From assembly GCA_963555705.1 (NCBI GenBank), contig OY743171.1, positions 15,127,352-15,191,351 on the forward strand: 64,000 bases of DNA, given 5' to 3'. Below the pieces are notes generated by a model that searched no databases, had not been told where the DNA came from, and saw nothing but the letters and a program-made list of their open reading frames with translations. The DNA is from Ligustrum vulgare. Taxonomy: Eukaryota > Streptophyta > Magnoliopsida > Lamiales > Oleaceae. The position numbers were made by a program, and so were the translations under genes. How positions within the stretch are numbered: the stretch's first letter is position 1; each line of letters starts with the position of its first letter. Shown here piece after piece: positions 46,067 to 59,125 of the stretch.

Positions 46067-47878
46067 CTGGAAATTCCACCAAAAGCAAAAGCTGGAACCG
46101 AAAAATCAGAAGAAGAACAGCACCAAGCTGGAAGTCTCAATGATACTGAAGAATCCAATCAGGATGAGTCTGGGCTCCCAGTAATATCTGCAGATCGAGA
46201 CGAATCTGATTACCCAGATACATCTGATATTGCAGAATCAGAAGCATCGAGGCTACCACCTGCTAGGATTCAAAAGGCTCATCCACTTGATAACATTCTC
46301 ACTGATATGTCTAAGAGAAATGTGACCAGAAGGAAATTTGCTGAGATGGGTAACATCTGTCATATGTCTCAAATTGAGCCAAAAAATGTCAAGGAAACTT
46401 TGACGGATGAACAGTGGGTACAGGCTATGCAGGAGGAGCTTAACCAATTTGAAAGAAACAACATCTGGGAGCTGGTTCCACGTCCTAAAGAAGGTAATGT
46501 AATTGGAACCAAATGGATCTTCAAGAACAAGTCAAATAAACAAGGAAATATGGTAAGAAATAAAGCCAGACTTGTTGCTCAATGCTATACCCAGATTGAA
46601 GGGATAGATTTTGACGAAACATTTGCTCCAGTAGCCAGACTGGAATCCATCAGACTGTTGCTAGCTGTGTCCTACTACATCAACTTCAGACCATTTCAGA
46701 TGGATGTCAAAAGTGCCTTTCTGAATGGTGTGCTTAATGAAGAAGCTTATGTGGAGCAACCCCAAGGATTCACAGATCCATCTCACCCGGATTATGTCTT
46801 TAGACTCAAAAAGGTGTTATATGGGTTGAAACAAGCCCCCCAGAGGTATGAAAGGCTCACATCATTCTTGCTAAGCAACGGATAAAAAAGGTTAGGAACT
46901 GATAAAACTCTTTTCATTAAGCATCTAAATCCTGGACTAACTATAGTTCAGATATATGTTGATGACATAGTATTTGGGTCTACATCTAAGTCCAAAATTA
47001 ATGAATTTATAAATACAATGAAAAGAGAATTTGAAATGAGTATCGTTGGTGAGCTAACATTTTTTCTTGATTTGCAGGTACATCAGGATGAATCTGGTGA
47101 AGAAATTTGGAACTTGAAGATGCAAAGGCAATGAGAACTCCCATGGCAACTACTCTAAAACTTTCAAAGGATGACAGTAGTAAGGATGTAGATCCATCCC
47201 TTTACAGAAGCATGATTGGAAGTCTTCTGTACCTTACTACCAATAGGCTAGATATATCCTTCAGTATTGGAGTTTGTGCAAGATATCAAGCCAAACCTAA
47301 GAAATCTCATGTTGCTGCTGTGAAAAGAATTATCAGATATGTAAGTGGTACGTTGAATTACGGAATTTGGTTTACAAGAGATATCACTGCCCATCTTGCA
47401 GGTTTCTCAGATGCAGACTGGGCTTGGAATGTGGATGATCCAAAGAGTACATCTGGAGGATGTTTCTACATTGGGAACAATTTGGTGGCATGGCTAAGTA
47501 GAAAACAAAATTCAGTGACACTTTCCACAGCCGAAGCTGAGTATATAGCAGCTGGCAGTTACTGTACACAACTCCTTTGGATGAAACAAATGTTGGAGGA
47601 CTATGAAATCTCTACAGAACAAGCTACTATGTATTGTGACAACACCAGTGCCATCAATATCTCAAATAATCCAGTCCAGCACTCTAGAACAAAACATATT
47701 GACATCAGACACCACTCATCAGAGAATTGGTGGAACAAAAGATTATCAATCTGGAGCACATACATACTGATCTATACCTGGCAGATTTGTTTACTAAGGC
47801 CCTCGATAGTGTCAAATTTGAAAGCCTTAGGAAATAAATTGGAGTATCACCTCCTTCTGAATAGGAACATGCATATTT

Positions 47879-47883
<5 letters not shown>
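46067..47883 (+). pseudogene. pol: reverse transcriptase and RNase H
   Basis: RT motifs: WIFKNKSN, ARLVAQCYTQ, FAPVARLESIR, MDVKSAFLNG, LKKVLYGLKQAP and YVDD at 46955-46966. The frame is broken by a TAA at 46883-46885, by an apparent deletion of tens of codons between LQVHQDE and NLVKKFG near 47095, and by an extra A near 47113. RNase H is readable from 47107 (GFSDADWAW, AEAEYIA, TKHIDIRHH), but one T is missing near 47716 relative to copy A, so its C-terminus is out of frame. Confidence 0.92.
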
Positions 47884-47924
<41 letters not shown>

Positions 47925-49138
47925 GCATTTGTTTTTCTTTTTGCATTTTGGTTAACTTATCTTATTCTTATATTAAGTAGATCATGTTTTTGCTTGCAGA
48001 TATATCTGAGTGCTTGTGGCTAATAATGAGACAGATACGTCTGGCTAATAGCAGTCAACATGTCTCCGGATGAATCTAACTAGTACTCAAATCTGGACAA
48101 TCCTAAGGATAAGTCACTACTGTCTATGTCATATGGTTGTTACTGGATGAGATTTCATATTCTGTGTGTAGACCTATGATCTAAATCTTGCTTATAGAAT
48201 TGCACGCATTTTTCTTATTATCCAAGGGCAGGGCTAGTGGAAAAGAAGGCTGTCTATCCAAGCCAAGTTAATACCCTTTAGCTTCAAAATACGATGATTT
48301 GAGATAAATGTGGTAATATTGTAGAAGTAAGGGGAAAACCTAGTAAGATAACTTCTGGGGATTGTGTGAATCTACCAATCCAAGCCAAGTTCATACCTTT
48401 CTCCTAACCTAAAGGGGAACATATTGTAAGATAACTTCTGGGGATTGTGTAAAGCTGTTTCCACCTCCAAAAGACATTGCCATACTATAGAAAAAGTCGG
48501 CAAGCCGGATTTGAGAAAATGCACTTCTTATAGATTTTGATCGGTCTTATTGTGCATTACGGTGATAAATTGATAAGTCAGGGCAATCATATGATTTTTG
48601 ATAGTATGTGGATGACTAAGGATTGCTCGGATCACACACGCACATTAATCAACTTATTTATGAACATGGTGGATTGTATACTGCCAGATGTATCTGACTC
48701 AACAGATGTCAACAAGTGTTCAGACGTGTCTCAGGTATCCAGATGCATTTAGATTTTTCTTATTCACGAATTTTTAGATTTTATTCTGAAAATCTTTATT
48801 TTTAAAGCAGCATATCGTGGACTAATATGTGCAAATCTTGCAGAACAAGTCAGTTGATTGTGGAGCCCAATTTTGGTAATTTAATTGTTTCCTAATTTTC
48901 AACAGATTTTTTTTCTATGTTTATCTATTTTTAAAGAAAGAAGTTGACAAGAATCAGGATTCTCCAGTTACCATAATAAACACCAATTCCTTTTATATGA
49001 GAACCGTTCTTAAACCCAAAAACCTCACACGTCTTCATAAACCTCACGTCCCAAGTTCCAAAAAAACCTCAATAATCTCTCAACAAAACCCTAAGTTCCG
49101 TCTTCCTCTCTCTCAAAATTCTACACCTATTCCAAGAC
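47884..49138 (+). other. Spacer between pol and second ORF, with poly(A) expansion
   Basis: Collinear with 646-1885. It begins with a run of about 38-40 A (about 47883-47921) where copy A has eight, a replication-slippage or expansion event. No gene. Confidence 0.7.
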
Positions 49139-50905
49139 ATGGCTCGAAGCAAGCAAACCAGAAGGAGGAGAGTCACCAGAGGCGGTGGTGGCATTGAAGA
49201 ATCACCTCAACCAGACCCATCAAGGATGGGAACTCCTAGCGGCGCCATTGTTCCTGTATCACCATCCGGCACCAGCCCAACGCCAACTTCACTCTCTACC
49301 GTCGGTCCTACTCCAACACCTGCTCTCCCCATGGCCTAAATAATCAGGAACACGCCAATTCTTCCAAAAGGTATGGGCGTAACCTTGGCACCCATATCAA
49401 GTAATCTTGGGTCCAGCCATATCTCTCCCTTAGATATTCGTAGTGAACTGCAGGGAGCACGAAAACTTGCTGCCATGAGAAGTGCAAGAGATGCGAAAAT
49501 TGGGGATGAAGACGGTGGAGATGAATCTGGTGAAACTGAATCTGGTGATGAAAAGGAAAAACCAGAGGAGCAGGTTGAGTCTGGAGATGATGAAAAATTT
49601 GAGGAAGACAAGGACGCAGACGAAACTGGGGATGAAGCACCACCAGTAGAGCCAGAGGAATCTGAGGATGAAGGCGAGTCTGAGCAGTCAGAATAAGAGA
49701 CTGAAAAGGAGGTTGTAATCCCAGACAGAAAGGGGAAACAAAAGTCAGAAGCCACTGTGATTTCGAAGAAGAAAAAGGGTGACACAGCTGCGGGTCCAGT
49801 GAGATCCAAGTTTGATGTATCTTCATTCGTCGGCACCCCCATGCAGACAGCAAGAGGTATGTTTACCCCCATTCAATTTCAAATTTTGGTCGTCTGAGGC
49901 ATACACTGATTTCCAAAAACACATTTTGGGTAAACAGTTGCATTATGAATCTAGAGTGACTATAGGCGAATTTGATGATTTTGAGATTGATGATATTGTG
50001 TCACACTTTGGGTTGAGAAATTGACTGATTGTAAGGGGGAGATTAATGAGACCCTGGTCAAGGAATTTTATGCCAATATCCCTATTGACTATAACTCCAA
50101 AAAATGTCTTTTTACCACTTCACTATTTGTTAGGGGACAATTAATTAAGATTTCTACAAAAGAACTTAGAAAGGGGTTACGATTGAATGAGGATGTGGCT
50201 GATGAGGATGAATCTATGGAAGCCACTAATGATGAAATTGCAATGGAGTTTTCAGGGGGTAAATTCACGTGGCCGGTTAAGGGGTTAAAACAATTGCCTA
50301 GGTCGGAGATGTCCAAGAAATACCAAATTATTCACAAAATTGTAAAGGCAAATTTTGACCAACTCATCCATGACTCAAGCTTTAAGAGAGAGTCTGCCAG
50401 AACCTTGTTTCTTCTAGGGACTAAACGAAGCATAGACCTTGCTACACGAATCTGGAACTCAATCACTAGTAGGGTCTCGGGGAGTGGCCCTCGACAGGGG
50501 AATACTTATCTATTGGTTTACCCTTGGATTATTTCACAGTTTTGGAGTGATCAGGGTGTCCAGACACTGGAAGATGATCTGGTGATCACCCCCAAGGTGC
50601 TGAACAGGGCCAGATGTAGAAAACCTCTGGAGGGACAGACCACTCCCAGGAAACAGGTTGTGGATGAGGCTGCTGGGACTCAGGATACAGCTGGTACAGA
50701 TGTCAGGATACACCAGCTGGAAGCGGAGAATGTTCGGTTGAAAGCAGACATATCTGAACTCAGTGTGCTTGTCAAACGTCTTGAAGACACGCTAGATCAG
50801 CTGCTTGGAGGGTCTTCGACAGATGTGGCTCCAGTAGAAGCCAAGGAAAAGAGGACAGTTGCTCCCAAAAAGGTCCCTGCCTCAAAGAAATTAAAGAAGA
50901 CTTGA
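49139..50905 (+). pseudogene. Second (envelope-like/plant transposon protein) ORF, copy B
   Basis: Starts MARSKQTRRRRVTR at 49139. Stops: TAA at 49337-49339 (CAA in copy A) and TAA near 49694-49696 (GAA in copy A). An extra C in a run near 49869 shifts the frame, and a lost A near 50013 restores it, so the long C-terminal part 50021-50905 is in the original frame. Acidic middle, globular domain and C-terminal coiled coil are as in copy A. Each copy keeps sense codons where the other has stops, so the ancestor had an intact ORF when the duplication formed. Confidence 0.82.
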
Positions 50906-51286
50906 GCCTGATCTCCACCCTGTCAGTTCCATCTGATCATTTTCAATGCTTTTGAAACATTTTTCTTATGTTTTGCCTTAAAACCTACTGTTCTTGTGAT
51001 CACATTTAGGTTGTGAATTTTGCATGCAGGTTTTGTGAAACTTATGGCTTCTCCTCTTTCTCAGAAAAGGGGGAGTAGCATTTTGGCATGGGCATGTCAT
51101 ATGTCATATCATCTTTTCAATTTTTGCTCTCTATGTGTTGATCTCCTTTACATGCATTAATTGATTGTGTTTATAATGATGCATAACCTAAGGAGGAGAT
51201 TTTTGATAGGGGGAGCTTGTCGGTTTCTTGTGATCATTAAAAAGATGATTGGTTTCGAAAAAATAGAAAAAGCCAAAGGGGGAGAT
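50906..51286 (+). other. 3' untranslated region and polypurine tract
   Basis: Non-coding, collinear with 3653-4033. The purine run AAAGGGGGAGA at 51275-51285 abuts the 3' LTR. Confidence 0.8.
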
Positions 51287-52564
51287 TGTTAATTTTATAT
51301 TATTGGCATTTCCTATTTTTCACAAATGTGTAATTTAAGAAAACTTGATTTAATTACTAAATAAGAATATTTAGTATTTTATTAAGTTTAATTAAATTAT
51401 GCAAATATATAACTCATTTTCGAAATTCATGATATTGTTGGAAAGATTATGATCAAGAAATATTAGTTTAATTGGGATGTTAATCTCGAATTCTTGATCT
51501 TGATATCTCATGATTTTGGTAAAATTCTTGACAATATATTTTTTGATTATTCTTGACACTCAAGCTTATTCGTCGATATGGTAAGTCTCATCTTGATAAG
51601 GGTCGAGCTTATCTACACAAGGTAAGATTGTTTGGACGAAAATCTTGGTTGTGAAAATCCTTGTGTAGGCCGAAAAAGTGGTGCTAATATTTGAGATCCT
51701 ATTTTATGGTAACATATTTTAAGATTTATCATTATCATTGTTTATGGTAAGATTTATTTAAGGATAATTATCTTACCTTTTACTAATTATCTCTACTGTA
51801 TTTTGCAGGTATTAGAGATCTTGTACAATAAGGAAACTTGGGAGTCAAGTAAACTGAATTGCACTATAAAAAGGAGAAAAACGGGATGTTTTTAAAAAGA
51901 CGTGAAAAACACAAAATTTGTGTGGTTAATTCAAAATACACGTCCACTTTGTTAAAGGAGTCAAGAAACCTATTTTCATGAGGGACACAAATACAAAAGG
52001 CTTCAATTGTGTTGTGACTTCGGTACTCTGAGAGAAGGATTCAATCACTTAGAGAAGGAAAGAATTTCAGCGTGAAGATCAAACGTGAGGTTTGGATCAA
52101 GATCGAATGGGAGTTCGTGTTGCTGAAAAGTGTTGCAGATTCAAAGAAAACTACTGAAGAGTGGTGGAACGCCAACTGACATTACATGCCATAGAGGGAT
52201 CAGTGAGTGATCTATTTCTTGGATGTTTGATAAATTTTATTCGTAAATTTATCCTATAGTTTAGATTGATCTGTATAAACTCTTTCCTTATATAGTGATT
52301 GGTTTTTATCCGCAGGAAGCGGGCCGTGGGTTTTCCCTGTTAGGGTTTTTCTCACGTTAAGCTCAAATTATTGTATTCTTGTCCGTTTACTATCCCGCAC
52401 AATTTATTTTGGTTGTTTACGTTTTACTATCCAGACGAATCTACATTAGCAAGATTAATCCGGTACTGTGCTAAACAAAACTTAACGATTTACTGTTAAT
52501 TGGTTACTGTCCAGACTCATCTGTGACAGTCTGTTTATAAAATTTAGACAACCTCAAATTTTCA
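51287..52564 (+). repeat. 3' LTR of the SIRE-like element (copy B)
   Basis: 1278 bp, TGTTAATTTTA...AATTTTCA, followed by ATAAG at 52565-52569. This is the complete reference LTR for the window. Confidence 0.95.
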
Positions 52565-52569
52565 ATAAG

Positions 52570-54127
52570 TATTTTTTCAGTTTCTACAATTTTATTATAA
52601 GTAATTTTCAAGTTTTATAAATATTAAGTAAATTTCAGTTTGATCCTTAAAAGTAGGGTATTTATGTGAAGAGTCTGTTTCTATGAGAAAATTTTGTCAT
52701 GGTCGAGTTCGGAATCTTTGGGTTACATATACTCAGCCCATAAAAGAAGGATTCAAATAAGACGAGATTGGCCAATCTTAGATCTTCAACCTTGAACACG
52801 TGATCTTCAGTGAGGTGGTTTCGTTCTTCAACCTGTGGTCTCCGTAAGTTATCACCCAAGGGAACATTTCTAAGGTCGGTAAAATATGGACCTAAAGGAA
52901 CTCAATTGAGAGCGGAAAGTAGCTATCTCAACACAAGTGGATTGATTACCTAGGGCAGCACAATTCAGATAAATGCCTGCAACACGGTGCCTACAATACA
53001 GAATTAGAGAGAATAGTGTCACAGTGGGCCCACCACCGTATGGTTTAAACTTAAACAAGAAGTTACCATCATTATTTGTATAGATTATTTTGAAAACTCA
53101 TTTATTTATTCATTTAGCTACAATAAACCTTAAAAAACTCTCTATAAATAGAACGGTTTTTATTATTGTGATATATGCCAAATTTGGAGCAAAAACGTTG
53201 TTACAATATTTCCAAGAAATAACCATTTTTCTTTCATTGCTTTATCATTGAATGTTTTTTCAAATAAACCAAAAATATTGACCTAAGTTGATAAGAAAAT
53301 TGTCATGTGTCAACGACAATTTTTTACGTCAACAAGGTCCTTTGTAATTGCATCAAAAATTCTTCATCTTTTTGTAAAATATACAAATTGACCCTAGTAC
53401 ACAATTTTGTACAATTTTAGTCCTTCTCATATTTTGCTCCCATCAACTCCGAATTCAAATTTTTACCTAAAAAGAACAAAATAAATACACAATTAAGTAG
53501 AGTCACACTTAAATATTCTATCTTTTATAGCCTCGATAAGTATAAAATTTAATGTCTCCTACCCCTAACCAGTTTGCTCTCGGTTTTTACTTTTCTTCTT
53601 TGCTATCGTGGGACTTTTGTACCTTGTTATCGCAAGGTGTAACTCTGACACACCTTTGTTCCAACTTGATTTTGAACTTGACTCTTGTCTTGAATCATGC
53701 GTATGAGTCTTGCATCTTCTTCCAACATGTCATGCTTGATTTGGAGCACTTCGAACATGTAGCTAGAACTCTTGTTGGTTTGAATCAGAAGTCTTTATGT
53801 CAAGCCTACTACGATTCTCATCAGTATACGTTTGGGAAAGTGAAACCTGAGGTATACTTGTTATTCAGGTAGGGTTGCTGTCATTTGTGGATTTTTATAA
53901 TAGAGTTTCACCCATATCCTACACGATTATGATCTTATGATTTATTTCAGAAGAAGTCAAGTCATGATTTATCGATTGTTAAAATGAAATCACTCTACAA
54001 TTATATGACAGTACGTTTCAAAATTATCACAATATTTTGTTTTGAAGTCTATTTTTTGTACTTTATAGACTTCAAAACAATATTCCTTAAACTTATTTAA
54101 AGTTTTTGTTAGGACTTAAAATTTTTG
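52570..54127. other. Gene-free flank of the element (copy B)
   Basis: Collinear with 5318-6762. ORFs (53552-53872 plus, 52870-53058 minus) have no recognisable domain and differ in length from their copy A partners, arguing against selection. About 110 bp at 52735-52852 is absent in copy A. Confidence 0.6.
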
Positions 54128-56424
54128 TGTAACACCCCAAGTTTAAAAATCTAAAACCTAGGCGTGTTAGCTTCCATTCACATTATATGCGGAATTAAAT
54201 CGTTTACACATTAAAATTTTCATTTTTCTATTATAAAATTTTACAGAAATTTCGGTAGAGTCTCCTCTATAAATTGGACTTAACCAACCTGTAGAGAGAC
54301 AACATAACCGACATAAAATTTAAACAAGATCAACCACATCTCAACTACATTCATCATCTCCAAAACCAATTCATTCAATCCCCAAACTCCTCAACATAAA
54401 TTAAATTCAAATCATGATCTCCATTTAACTAAATGGAGAATTGATAAACTACTAATGAGATAAATAACTTATCAAAATTAAATTCAATAAACAATTAAAA
54501 GAATGGACTAATAAAAATAACCAAAGAAAACATTTATGAAATTTCCAATTCAAACTTCATTTGGAATGAGAAATCGTGGTACTATGCGAGTCTGCCACCA
54601 AATGCTCTCTCCTCTGATCATCTAACTTTCATCACCTGAAATGTTGGGGAGGGATTGGGGTGAGCTAAAGTTCAGTAAGTAAACTTTATGCATGAAATGC
54701 ATGCTTATGACATGAATGCTTTAAAAATTTCATATATGTATCCCCATTTACTTTACTTTCCAAAACTTTCAAACTTTTCGAACTTTCATTTCATTTCAAA
54801 ACTTTCCCTTCATTTCCATCGTGAGCTCACTTGGTGTATCTTCTAGTCAATCAAATAACAGTGGGCAATTCTTATTTGGAACCAGATTAACTTTCACATT
54901 TCCACCGCAAAGCGGCTCATTCACTTCATTCCACCGCAAAGCGGCTCATTCACTTCATTCCACCGCAAAGCGGTTTAACAGTCCACCGTAAAACGGTTGA
55001 ACATTCCATCGCAAAGCGACTTACTGCGCCCCATTTCCCACTCGCATCTTTCATGAACTAGAAGTACACCCATTTTTTCTTAAAAACTTGGGATACATAA
55101 CTTTTGAACAAACTTGCACCTTGACACATTTCTTTCATTTAAAAACATTTGACTTCCCAATTCCGATACCAATGCATGCTTGATGATGCAATGACATGAT
55201 AATGTGCATGCTTGAACATTCTTCATAATAACGTATACTTTCATAAAGTAAATGAAATTCATCAAAGAAAGTAAGTTGCAAACAGTCATTTACACATTCC
55301 ACATTTACATTTAACTTCTATGAAAATAGGGGAAGTTTACTTACTTGACGTCCTTAGTAGTTACCGTTATCTTGATTTGCAAGTGAAAGAGTCCCAGATG
55401 CCCATGACGTCAATGTACCAATTCTCCTAATTATTTTCATCCACTCATACAATACAATTTTTAGTTCGAAACCAAAATTTAAACTCCTAACCAAGGTTAA
55501 AACTTCAATTTAATATATAATTCAGACCAAACGGAACCTTAAGCCATGTCTAACACATTTAACACCATATTCTAAATGAACAATCAATTCAATACACAAT
55601 AGAAAAGTTTTATTCATCTTTTAGTTCAAACTAAAACTCAAAATTACATTACCTAACTTTACAAATTTTCTCAATTAAAATTATAATTATTCATAGTAAA
55701 AATTTCGGAAATATGGTTGTAAACTGAAGATTTACCATTATGGATCAATATTAAATTTAACATTGCTAAAATTTGAAATATGCAAATAATTTATAAACCC
55801 AAATTTCATATCATAACTCAACAATTACCAAACAATTAATTAATTCATAATCTCATCAAATATGAAATATTCACATACTTCAATAAATATGACTCTCAGT
55901 TCACAAACACATTTGAAATTCTTTTTAATGCCAACTAATCCCAAACATACCATATTCAAAACGAACAATAAAATTTCACTGAACATTACAAAGTCACTTT
56001 ATCCTTTTTTAATAGTAACAAAACGCCCAATCGAGATCAAAATCTCAAATTAACCTAAGTGTGACCTTAGGATATGACCAAAACACATAAAACACATATT
56101 CAAGACAAGGAATGAATCTCAATGCACATTAGAAGGTCTTCTCATCTTTTAAATTCAAACTCAAACTCAAAATTCCATAACTTTACAAAATTACTTAATC
56201 GTGATTCTAACAAGTTCACACTTCTAAAAATAACTAATTATTACAAACTTTACCATAAAGTCGTTAACTAAACTTCGAATTTTCACAGCTTTAACGTTAT
56301 ACAATTACAATTAAAATTTCAATAACTCATCAAGGTTCCAAACCAAATTCCCCATTTGACAATCTATGATTTAAAAATCTAAACAAAAATCAAAATCTGA
56401 AACTTTAACTAAAACTTTGGATCG

Positions 56425-56499
<75 letters not shown>

Positions 56500-57376
56500 G
56501 ATCTTTCATTATCGAAATCTGAAATCCAAAAATCTGAAATTGCACACACACACATAAACATCATTAAATCCTTAATTTATGGCAAAATTCGAAAATTAAA
56601 CAAAAATTAAAATCTGAAATTAACCTATAAAAATCTGAATTTTTATATATGAAGTACATACATAAATGTTATTTACATAGAAATCTATATATATACATGT
56701 GTATATCGAAATATGTATGTGTGTGTGCGTGGAAGTGTGTGAACCCGTGTGTGTGTGTGTCCGGTTTCGTGTGTGTTTGCGTGTGAGAGGGGAAGTGAAC
56801 TTACGGTGAGAGGGAGGTGCACGGTGGTGGTGGTGGTGGTGATGGTGGCCGGCTTTGCGAGGAAGGAGAGACCGAGAGGAGAGACGAGCGGGTTGAGAGG
56901 CCGAGAGAGGTGAGATCGGGTGTGAGAGAGAGAGAGAGAGACCGAGTAGAGAGAGATAGCGTGAGTGAGTGAGTGAGGATGTTAAAGGTAGGGTTAGATA
57001 TAAACTTTTGGAATTTGCAAATCAGTCCCTCAAATCTCATAAAATGATAATTAAGTCCAAAACTTCTCATTAAACCCCGAAAGCCTCTAAAACTTACCCC
57101 CAATATCAAATTTAAATGCAATGTGCCACTAACTTAATAAAAAAAGAATTGGCAAGCCTAACAATTAAAATAAACAATTAGATATAGAATTGCATGTAAA
57201 TAATTTATAATTTTTTTTTATTGACACATTGATAGAGACGGCGTACAAGTCCTTCCACTGCAAAATAATTCAAATTATAGACATTAAAGATCATAAATTT
57301 ATAATCTATAATAACATTCACATGAATATTACGTGAAATTTAAAATTGCACGTAAAAATAAAAAAGCGGTCTTACA
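54128..57376. mobile_element. TG...CA insertion, 3.2 kb, present only in copy B
   Basis: 3249 bp, TGTAACACCCCAAG...GCGGTCTTACA, flanked by TTTTG (54123-54127 and 57377-57381). Copy A has the empty site (6758-6762). TG...CA ends with 5-bp duplication suit a solo LTR of a large retrotransposon, possibly Ty3/gypsy; TGTAA/TTACA are also inverted. It contains hairpin repeats (54900-55022), (AT)n at 56428-56496, and GT/GA-rich sequence at 56715-56985. No coding domain was recognised. Confidence 0.87.
54900..55022. repeat. Tandem micro-hairpins with compensatory stems
   Basis: Successive units of about 24-29 bp contain CCGC-AAA-GCGG (three times), ACCGT-AAA-ACGGT and TCGC-AAA-GCGA. The last two differ from the first on both stem sides so that pairing is kept. 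Confidence 0.85.
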
Positions 57377-57960
57377 TTTTGTTACCCCCACATTTCTAGA
57401 ATAGTCTTGAATTTGTTAATTCTTTCACCCGACAAAAGATCAATTATTTCACTCAATTGAAAGAAAAAATATCCTAATCTTAAACAAAATTGTTCAAGAA
57501 GTAATTTTATTATCTCCTTCAAGAGTATTAGATCTTTTTCGATTTAGTTTTAATATTACCCCAAAATTTTAAACTTCTCAATTTAATTTTGTCTTGTGAA
57601 TTGAAATATTCAAAGGCAATCCACACTCACATCATTTAGAAGTATGATATATTATTACCCTTTATTAGTAATAATGAAATTCACATATGCTATAAGTACT
57701 ACTTGATATCAATATCAATTCTTTAGTTTGTTTTGTGCTTTTCTAAATAGCTCAAACAGGTTATTGCATGTAAATGTATGCATATATTTTTTTTAATCTG
57801 AAATGAATTTTTTTTAAGTCTCCTATTTTTTTTATTTTTTTATTTAGAAATCTTAAACTTATATTGTGTTGAAATATTAGATTCTATTCAAAAGAAAAAA
57901 AATAGATATTTGTACAGTTTTTTTAAAATAAATTTTATTATTAATTTTTTTTTTTTTACA

Positions 57961-58150
57961 CTCAACGCGACATCATTTGAGGAGCCTGATGTGCTTGAAG
58001 ATTTATATCATTTGTTTTCTTCACAATCAGAAGAATGTCTTTCTTTCAAACACATAAGGGCCTATAACAATATATTTTCATTCAATTTATTTAGAGTAAA
58101 TCTTGATAAAACCCTTGCAATCTCAAACAAAGGCGTCTACACATTCCAGC
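57961..58150 (+). pseudogene. Helitron helicase-like domain remnant (copy 2)
   Basis: Best preserved of the three: SFEEPDVLEDLYHLF, then CLSFKHIRAYNNIFSFNLF, then NLDKTLAISNKGVYTFQ. No helicase or Rep catalytic motif follows. The T-rich lead here ends TTACAC rather than the ACAG seen in copy 1. Confidence 0.5.
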
Positions 58151-58307
58151 ATTTTTACCCCAAGATCGACCAAAATGAAAGTTTTATTGTAATCGTAGTA
58201 TTACATTTTAGTTCACTAAAAAATTGCACAAACTATTCATCTTTTACATAAAACGTGCAATTTACATTTCAGTTTATTCAACATTTTCACATTATATACA
58301 TAGATTC

Positions 58308-58381
<74 letters not shown>

Positions 58382-58382
<1 letters not shown>

Positions 58383-58548
58383 CCTCTGTTTGGCAAAAAC
58401 AAAAACAAAAAAGTTTTTAAACAACACAATTTTTCAAATTATTTTTTAACCACACATATTTTCTCTTTCCACTTTTCAACCACACATCTTACCTAGAAAA
58501 CATAAAAAAAACATGTTTTTAAACATACAAGTTTTAACAAACAGAGGC
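58382..58548. mobile_element. Small MITE, present only in copy B
   Basis: 167 bp with termini GCCTCTGTTTG and CAAACAGAGGC, a perfect 11-bp inverted repeat, flanked by TA on both sides. It sits at the end of the (AT)n tract; copy A lacks it (TATATAACATTT at about 8248). The superfamily cannot be fixed because the target duplication lies in an AT repeat (Harbinger- or mariner-like). Confidence 0.88.
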
Positions 58549-59125
58549 TAACATTTCAACAATTTTAGTTTTTTTCTTTTAATCTATGGGGTGTTTGCAC
58601 AAATACCTCAACTTTTAGTATCATAATTAAAATTTACATCATCTTAAAAAATCATTGAAAAATACTTCAGTTTATTGTTTTCACTAAAAAAATATGTTTA
58701 TTGTCACAAATATCATATTATGATACTTTTAAAATATTACAACATGATACTTATGATACTTTCAAAAAAAATTGTATCATAACCTGAAGCTTTGTCAAAT
58801 TTTTATGATACTTAGGACGAAATTTTAGTATCACACCTTGATACTTTACAAATTTTTTATGATACTTTCATTATATTCGGTTAGGCATTTCATCAAACAC
58901 GTTGTAGAATTGGTAAAAACTTGGTTAAAACTCAATGGGACGTCTTTCAATAACACATCAAGCCTCGTCAAGGAAAAGGGAGGTAGCACGGTGGTGGCGG
59001 CACGGTGTTGGTGAGAATATTGTAAGTTTTTTAAGAGAGAAAAAAGTAAGTAAAAATCAATTAAAATATAAATGTAAGTAAAATTCTAATAAGAGATAAA
59101 AATGCAGTATGTAGTGCAATTATCC

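Larger units (their letters stand above)
39303..52564 (+). mobile_element. SIRE/Maximus-like Copia retrotransposon, full but degraded (copy B)
   Basis: Order: 5' LTR (39303-42903, interrupted), primer site (42906-42917), gag (42954-44654), protease, integrase, RT, RNase H (to about 47883), spacer, second ORF (49139-50905), polypurine tract (51275-51285) and 3' LTR (51287-52564). Both ends carry ATAAG (39298-39302 and 52565-52569). Coding regions hold several stops and frameshifts, so the element is inactive. Its 3' half is duplicated at 1-5312. Confidence 0.95.
57734..59125 (+). repeat. Repeat module R, copy 2
   Basis: Counterpart of 7613-8833 within duplication copy B. It includes the Helitron-like fragment (57961-58150), (AT)n at about 58310-58380 and a private MITE at 58382-58548. 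Confidence 0.85.

Noticed and set aside
54900..55022. CRISPR-like spaced repeats
   Set aside because: Units are contiguous, short and without unique spacers, and the context is a plant transposon insertion; they are tandem micro-hairpins.
58255..58449. ORF with alternating Ile-Tyr
   Set aside because: Translation of an (AT)n tract.
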